Under the pieces are notes generated by a model. It searched no databases. It saw only the letters and a list, made by a program, of their open reading frames with translations, and was not told the origin of the DNA. Of a DNA stretch of 48,274 bases, positions 44,273-48,274 are shown piece by piece; positions within the stretch are counted from its first letter, which is position 1, and each line of letters opens with the position of its first letter. Source of the DNA: Candidatus Desulfofervidaceae bacterium (GTDB lineage: Bacteria; Desulfobacterota; Desulfofervidia; Desulfofervidales; Desulfofervidaceae); assembly GCA_027064585.1 (NCBI GenBank), contig JAMOPI010000016.1:1-48274 (forward strand). Direction: 5' to 3'. The position numbers and the translations under genes were made by a program.

Positions 44273-44682
44273 AAGAAAGCTTTAAAAAGACAACGTGGAT
44301 TTGGGTTAGTTTATATTTTATAGGGATATACAGTTTGGGCTGGGGGAAAGATATTGATTTGTTTAAACCCTTCCTTCGGCTTCAAAAAACAGAAACTTTA
44401 GCTAAGGGAGAAAAACTCCTTCCTACGCAAAGGCTTAAGCTTTCTGAAATCACCCTAAAAGGTATTATTTGGAAAAGGAAACAAGCCTTAGCCTTGATTG
44501 AAGATTCTACAGGTAAAGGATACATTGTAAAAAAAGGTGATCCTTTAGGCCCAGGCTATGTAAAGGCAATAAAAAAAGACAGAATTGTGATAGAAACGAC
44601 CTATATAGACATATTTGGAGAAAGAAAGAAAAAATTCATAGAAATCACTTTACCGAAGAAAGAGGAGGCAAATTTGCCATGA
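44269..44682 (+). CDS. pilP: Type IV pilus lipoprotein PilP-like protein
   Basis: A 137-residue exported protein with a membrane helix at the start (TTWIWVSLYFIGIYSLGWG) but no clear lipobox cysteine, unlike classical PilP. The HR-like beta domain is present: LSEITLKGIIWKRKQALALI, GKGYIVKKGDPLG, GYVKAIKKDRIVIE. It would link PilNO to the secretin. Coupled by ATGA on both sides. Gene order supports the name. Confidence 0.85.
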   Translation: MKESFKKTTWIWVSLYFIGIYSLGWGKDIDLFKPFLRLQKTETLAKGEKLLPTQRLKLSEITLKGIIWKRKQALALIEDSTGKGYIVKKGDPLGPGYVKAIKKDRIVIETTYIDIFGERKKKFIEITLPKKEEANLP

Positions 44683-46874
44683 AAAAGCGATTTTTTATAA
44701 TAATGTTACTGCTTTTATCTCTTCCCTATTACGTCTTTGCCGTTTCCGCTACCTCTTTAGAAAAGCTTAATGTAGAAACCTCAGGCAAAAAACTTAAACT
44801 AACCTTAATAGCAAACGGAGCTATTTCTCATTATATTTCATTTGAATTAACTAAGCCAGCGAGATTGGTTATAGATTTCCCCTTTAAGGGATGTAAACTT
44901 CCGCGAGTTTATCTGTTAAAAAACAAAACGTATCCCCGTTTACGCTGGGGAATTTTTAAAGGAAGATTAAGGGTAGTAATTGATTGTGACTTGAAAGAGT
45001 TACCCTTTTATGAAATTAAAGCTAAAGATGATAAGTTAATAGTGTGGTTAAATCTTTATTCCCAAACCCAGTCAATAATAAAAGTAAAGGCAGTTGACTT
45101 TGAAAAAATTTCTCCTAAAAAATGCCGTCTTATTATAACTACCGATAGAAAACCAGAATATGAAGTTTTTTATAAACAACCTAATATAATGGTTTTAAAA
45201 CTAAACAATGCTCAGATTCCTCCATATCTTTGTCGGGAATTAGATACAAAATATTTTCCTTGTGGCATAGAAAAAATTATTCCTTACCATCTGGATGATA
45301 AAACCGTTACTTTAGAAATAAAAATCAAACATCGGTTACCTTTTAAAGTAGTTACTACCCAACGTCATCTTTATTTAACCTTCTCTACTAAGACAGAAAC
45401 ACCAATTACAGCTAAAGTAGAAAACATTAAGCCACAGGTAAACAATAAGCAACAAAAGTCTAAGGAAAGTGTTAAACCACAATTAATAAAAACAATCTTA
45501 CAAAAACCTACAGTTAAACATAAGCCAAAGTTAACTTCTCCATTTTTTGGGAAGGAATCTAAGGAGCCGGTGGTTATTCTTCCAGGCACAATAGGAATCT
45601 TTAAGGGAACTCCTATATCTTTAGATTTTCAAGATGCTGAGCTAAAAAATGTCTTTAGAATCCTAGCTGAAGTAAGTGGATTAAACATCATCGTCGGGGA
45701 AAACGTTAAAGGCAAGGTTACTTTAAAGTTAACTAAAGTCCCGTGGGACCAGGTTTTAGATCTTTTATTAGAAACATATCGTTTGGGGGCAATTAAAAGG
45801 GGTAAAGTTTTGCGTATATTAACAATGGATGATATTAAAAGAGAGCAAGAGTCAATTATCCAAACTCAACAGGCCTTAGAGAAAAAAAAGGAATCAGAAC
45901 CTTTAATCACAGAAGAAATTCAAGTTAATTATGTTAAGGCAGCCGATCTTATTAAACAACTTGAAGGTATTAAAAGTAACCGGGGGAAACTAAGCTATGA
46001 TGAGACAACCAACCGCATTATTGTTACCGATGTAAAAGATAAAATAGAAGAAATGAAACAACTTATACATAAATTAGATATTGCCCCTAAACAAGTCATG
46101 ATAGAGGCAAGAATTGTAGAGGTAAACACAAACTATTCTAAAGAACTCGGAGTGCAGTGGGGAGGAGATTATAAGCATGTGACTAGTCAATCTAATATCT
46201 TAGGTTTCTCTGGTGCAGCTGGAGAGGGTGATGAGTTATCTTATGAGAACACTGTTACAGGCAGTACTTGGTCAGGTAATGTTCCTTTAATTGTCAACCT
46301 TCCTCCTGGTGGGACATATGGAGGTATAGGGCTTTCTCTAGGGCACCTGGGAAAGGCAACCACTTTAATCTTAGATGCCAAACTTCAGGCTATGGAAAGT
46401 GAAGGAGAAGGAAAAGTTATTTCTGTGCCCAAAATAATTACGATGGACAATCAGGAAGCCGTTATTTCTCAAGGTATTGAGATTCCTTATCGGACTACCT
46501 CTGACCAAGGGACAAAAACGGAATTTAGAGAAGCGACATTAAAGTTAAGTGTTACACCCCATATTACCCCAGACAAAAAAGTTAGATTAGAGATGAATAT
46601 CAAAAAAGATAGTCCAGGAGAAATTCAGGCGGGGATGGATTCTATCCCTATTGAGAAAAAAGAGATTCAAACTACTCTCTTGGTAGATAATAATGAAACG
46701 ATTGTTATTGGGGGAATCCTCTCCGAGGAGGTCCACAAAGGCAAGCAAAGAGTACCTTTCTTCTCTAAATTGCCCCTTTTGGGTTGGCTTTTTCAAAATA
46801 AAACACAGCAAACCCAAAAAAGAGAACTTTTAATTTTCATTACCCCAAAGGTTTTGGAAGAGAAAAATTTTTAA
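44679..46874 (+). CDS. pilQ: Type IV pilus secretin PilQ
   Basis: A 731-residue outer-membrane secretin. Signal peptide at residues 1-21; two AMIN-like peptidoglycan-binding domains (about 25-130 and 135-250); a lysine-rich linker; STN/N0 (DFQDAELKNVFRILAEVSGL); N1 (EEIQVNYVKAADLIKQLEGI); and the secretin core with MIEARIVEVNTNYSKELGVQ WGG, VISVPKIITMDNQEAVISQG, and VIGGILSEE near the end. It forms the outer-membrane ring through which the pilus passes. Confidence 0.95.
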   Translation: MKKRFFIIMLLLLSLPYYVFAVSATSLEKLNVETSGKKLKLTLIANGAISHYISFELTKPARLVIDFPFKGCKLPRVYLLKNKTYPRLRWGIFKGRLRVVIDCDLKELPFYEIKAKDDKLIVWLNLYSQTQSIIKVKAVDFEKISPKKCRLIITTDRKPEYEVFYKQPNIMVLKLNNAQIPPYLCRELDTKYFPCGIEKIIPYHLDDKTVTLEIKIKHRLPFKVVTTQRHLYLTFSTKTETPITAKVENIKPQVNNKQQKSKESVKPQLIKTILQKPTVKHKPKLTSPFFGKESKEPVVILPGTIGIFKGTPISLDFQDAELKNVFRILAEVSGLNIIVGENVKGKVTLKLTKVPWDQVLDLLLETYRLGAIKRGKVLRILTMDDIKREQESIIQTQQALEKKKESEPLITEEIQVNYVKAADLIKQLEGIKSNRGKLSYDETTNRIIVTDVKDKIEEMKQLIHKLDIAPKQVMIEARIVEVNTNYSKELGVQWGGDYKHVTSQSNILGFSGAAGEGDELSYENTVTGSTWSGNVPLIVNLPPGGTYGGIGLSLGHLGKATTLILDAKLQAMESEGEGKVISVPKIITMDNQEAVISQGIEIPYRTTSDQGTKTEFREATLKLSVTPHITPDKKVRLEMNIKKDSPGEIQAGMDSIPIEKKEIQTTLLVDNNETIVIGGILSEEVHKGKQRVPFFSKLPLLGWLFQNKTQQTQKRELLIFITPKVLEEKNF

Positions 46875-46895
46875 AACTTGTTAGGAGTAAAGGAG

Positions 46896-47744
46896 ATGGA
46901 GCCTATTTATCACTATAGAAGTTCAGTCTTAATGAGAGTAGGCTTTTTCTTTTCTGGTGGGGCGAGTAGTTTAAAGGCGGCCTATAAGAGTGAACTGCAC
47001 GGTAAAAAGTATAAAATTGTCTTTGCCTTTACGGATAAGCCTAGTGCAAGTGGAATTCAGTTTTGTCAAGAAGTGGGGCTTCCGGTCATTGTCTTTAACT
47101 ACAAAGATTTTTGTGAAAAAAAAGGGCTAAAACTAAGAAGCCTTAAAGATCGGCCTTTCTATTTTGAAGAAGTTTTAAGAAAAATTGAGCCTTTTAAGGC
47201 CGACATCATTGGCCTTTCTGGATTTATGCTCATTGTTACTGAGCCTCTTTTGTCTGCATATAAAAACCGTATTTTTAATATTCACCCCTTCCGTCTGGAT
47301 ATCCTTACTGGTCCGCAAGTAGAAAGGCTGGATGTAGGAAATTTGATGCCTGCAGAAGTAGAAAAACTAAAGGAAGCCAACCAACTGGAAAGAAAATACA
47401 AAGGAGAAGATGCGGTTTATGATGGTATGATCTCTGGCGAGCCTTATGCCCAGTCTACTCTCCATCTAGCCACGGCCCTCTTTGACGAAGGGCCTATTTT
47501 GGTTATGTCCAAAAAGATATATTTTGATAGGGAGCGTATAACTCGTCTTTTAAAGATGCGCAATTACCGTCCCCTAAGAAAGATGGCTGATGCCATTCAG
47601 GAAGAGATGAAATGGGCCTGTGATGGCCCAGCCTTTATTAAGGCCCTGGAACTGGCGGCCGATGGCCGTTTGGGTATCCAAGGAAACACTATCTTTTTAG
47701 ACGGTAATCCCTTGCCTTATAAGGGTTATCAGCTTTCTGATTAA
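46896..47744 (+). CDS. PurN-like formyltransferase-family protein
   Basis: About 282 residues with the formyltransferase fold: RVGFFFSGGASSLKAAYKSE at the start, VFAFTDKPSASGIQFCQEVG, DIIGLSGFMLIVTEPLLSAY, NIHPF (in place of NIHPSLLP), and STLHLATALFDEGPILVMSK, which keeps the histidine and aspartate of the catalytic region. It is longer than PurN, with an extra segment between NIHPF and STLH and a C-terminal extension, so the acceptor may not be the purine intermediate. ATG at 46896 is preferred (GGAG 8 bases upstream); a TTG at 46878 lies too close behind the pilQ stop. Probably read through from the pil operon. Confidence 0.7.
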   Translation: MEPIYHYRSSVLMRVGFFFSGGASSLKAAYKSELHGKKYKIVFAFTDKPSASGIQFCQEVGLPVIVFNYKDFCEKKGLKLRSLKDRPFYFEEVLRKIEPFKADIIGLSGFMLIVTEPLLSAYKNRIFNIHPFRLDILTGPQVERLDVGNLMPAEVEKLKEANQLERKYKGEDAVYDGMISGEPYAQSTLHLATALFDEGPILVMSKKIYFDRERITRLLKMRNYRPLRKMADAIQEEMKWACDGPAFIKALELAADGRLGIQGNTIFLDGNPLPYKGYQLSD

Positions 47745-47750
47745 TATTAG

Positions 47751-47778
47751 TCATCCCTGAAAAACTTTGTCGCTTCCA
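47751..47778 (-). mobile_element. IS5-like end, 28-bp remnant
   Basis: TCATCCCTGAAAAACTTTG followed by CGCTTCCAG matches the first part of the ends at 41389 and 48152. It directly adjoins the start of repeat copy 9. Confidence 0.5.
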
Positions 47779-47780
47779 GC

Positions 47781-48151
47781 TAAATTATAGCATTCCGCAA
47801 AAGTTGAAAATAAACTCAAATTTCCTTTCTCCTTCTAAAGAATTATATGCCAGGGCCTCGGTTGTATAGTCAAGGGTCTTCACTCGCTGTGCTCGTTCCG
47901 ACCTGCTGTTTGGGCAGGCTACGCCCTTCGGTTTGCCCTTGACTGCCCTCGGCCCTAGCAAAAAAGAAAAAACGCAAGAAGGAAGGGAAAAATTTTTGTT
48001 TTTCCTTCTGGCCTAGAAAAAAGCGCCGCAGCGAGCGCGGCCAAGACTGGCTATTAAGCCACCCGTAGGACTTGGCCTTGACCGCTAAACGAGCGGAGGC
48101 GCTACAACTATAATTGGACCTTGAAGGAAAAGGCTTCCACAAATTACATAG
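47781..48151. repeat. Intergenic repeat element, copy 9 (large, interrupted)
   Basis: Starts TAAATTATAGCATTCCGCAA as in copies 7 and 8. Two GC-rich cores follow in tandem: GCCAGGGCCTCGG...TTGCCCTTGACTGCC and GCGCCGCAGCGAGCGCGG ... CTTGACCGCTAAACGAGCGG, then CTTCCACAAATTACATAG. At 48151 it is cut by an IS5-like end, exactly within a block that is intact in copies 3 and 8. No gene is present in 47745-48172. Confidence 0.7.
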
Positions 48152-48274
48152 TCGTCCCTGAAAAACTCTGTTTTAGCTTCCAACCGGCCCCAATTGCTTT
48201 TCATATTGCTCATTCCAGATCAAGACAAAAAGAGCAAATAAAAATCCTACCGCCTCCCGCATCCATTTTTTGAA
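48152..48274 (-). mobile_element. IS5-like element, 3' end with transposase C-terminus (runs off the window)
   Basis: The element end TCGTCCCTGAAAAACTCTG begins at 48152. On the minus strand 48274-48173 encodes the last 33 residues of a transposase (FKKWMREAVGFLFALFVLIW, then NEQYEKQLGPVGS and stop). The frame is open to the window edge, so this may be the best-preserved copy. Related to the relics at 1, 6663, 41389 and 47751. Confidence 0.65.

Overview
The window comes from an AT-rich Gram-negative chromosome. It carries a type IV pilus secretin operon, a BamD-type lipoprotein, HflKC, cytochrome bd oxidase, and a lipoprotein-sorting-like protein next to an outer-membrane beta-barrel. Genes are tightly packed with many ATGA overlaps, and intergenic gaps are full of short repeats and insertion-sequence debris. 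Lysine- and isoleucine-rich proteins, a UbiD/UbiX pair and a PolA with a degraded proofreading site would fit a (possibly thermophilic) Desulfobacterota-like anaerobe with some oxygen defence. That placement is inference; no rRNA or species marker is present.

Layout. 1-6.7 kb: two large secreted-protein genes on the minus strand (a zinc-metalloprotease-like protein and a FecR/DNRLRE/PAN protein), bracketed by decayed ends of IS256-like elements in the same orientation, with IS5-like scraps. 7.1-17.7 kb: a nine-gene plus-strand operon with its own promoter: AMP-forming ligase, MMPL/RND exporter, MtnA-like isomerase, a degenerate half-length paralogue of it, B12-binding radical SAM enzyme, nucleoside phosphorylase, class II aldolase fused to an SCP2-like lipid-binding domain, LolA-like periplasmic protein and outer-membrane barrel. 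This is the most interesting unit: it looks like a lipid-modifying and exporting pathway combined with a 5'-deoxynucleoside phosphorylase/isomerase/aldolase route. 17.7-20.4 kb: minus-strand operon trxA-bamD-yihY-ruvX. 20.5-24.8 kb: a small TetR-type regulon (GT2 glycosyltransferase plus LysE-like protein, and a SPASM-like radical SAM protein) with matching TTACC-N4-GGTAA operators at both promoters.

25.6-38.1 kb: tRNA-Leu(CAA), hflKC, polA, ftsB-like, cydAB, a PilJ-type chemotaxis receptor, a class IV aminotransferase and an orphan histidine kinase. 38.5-41.4 kb: NUDIX hydrolase, small lipoprotein, and the ubiD/ubiX pair. 42-47.7 kb: pilMNOPQ followed by a PurN-like formyltransferase.

Two scattered patterns run through the accessory DNA. 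First, at least nine copies or composites of a family of about 140-370 bp elements occur in intergenic gaps. The best ones are bounded by 17-bp terminal inverted repeats (CCCAAAATCCGCGATTG type) and carry GC-rich hairpins; several stop only 2-17 bp before a -35 box. Second, several well-formed promoters (polA, ftsB, histidine kinase, aminotransferase) lie so close to the start codon that the mRNA should be leaderless or nearly so.
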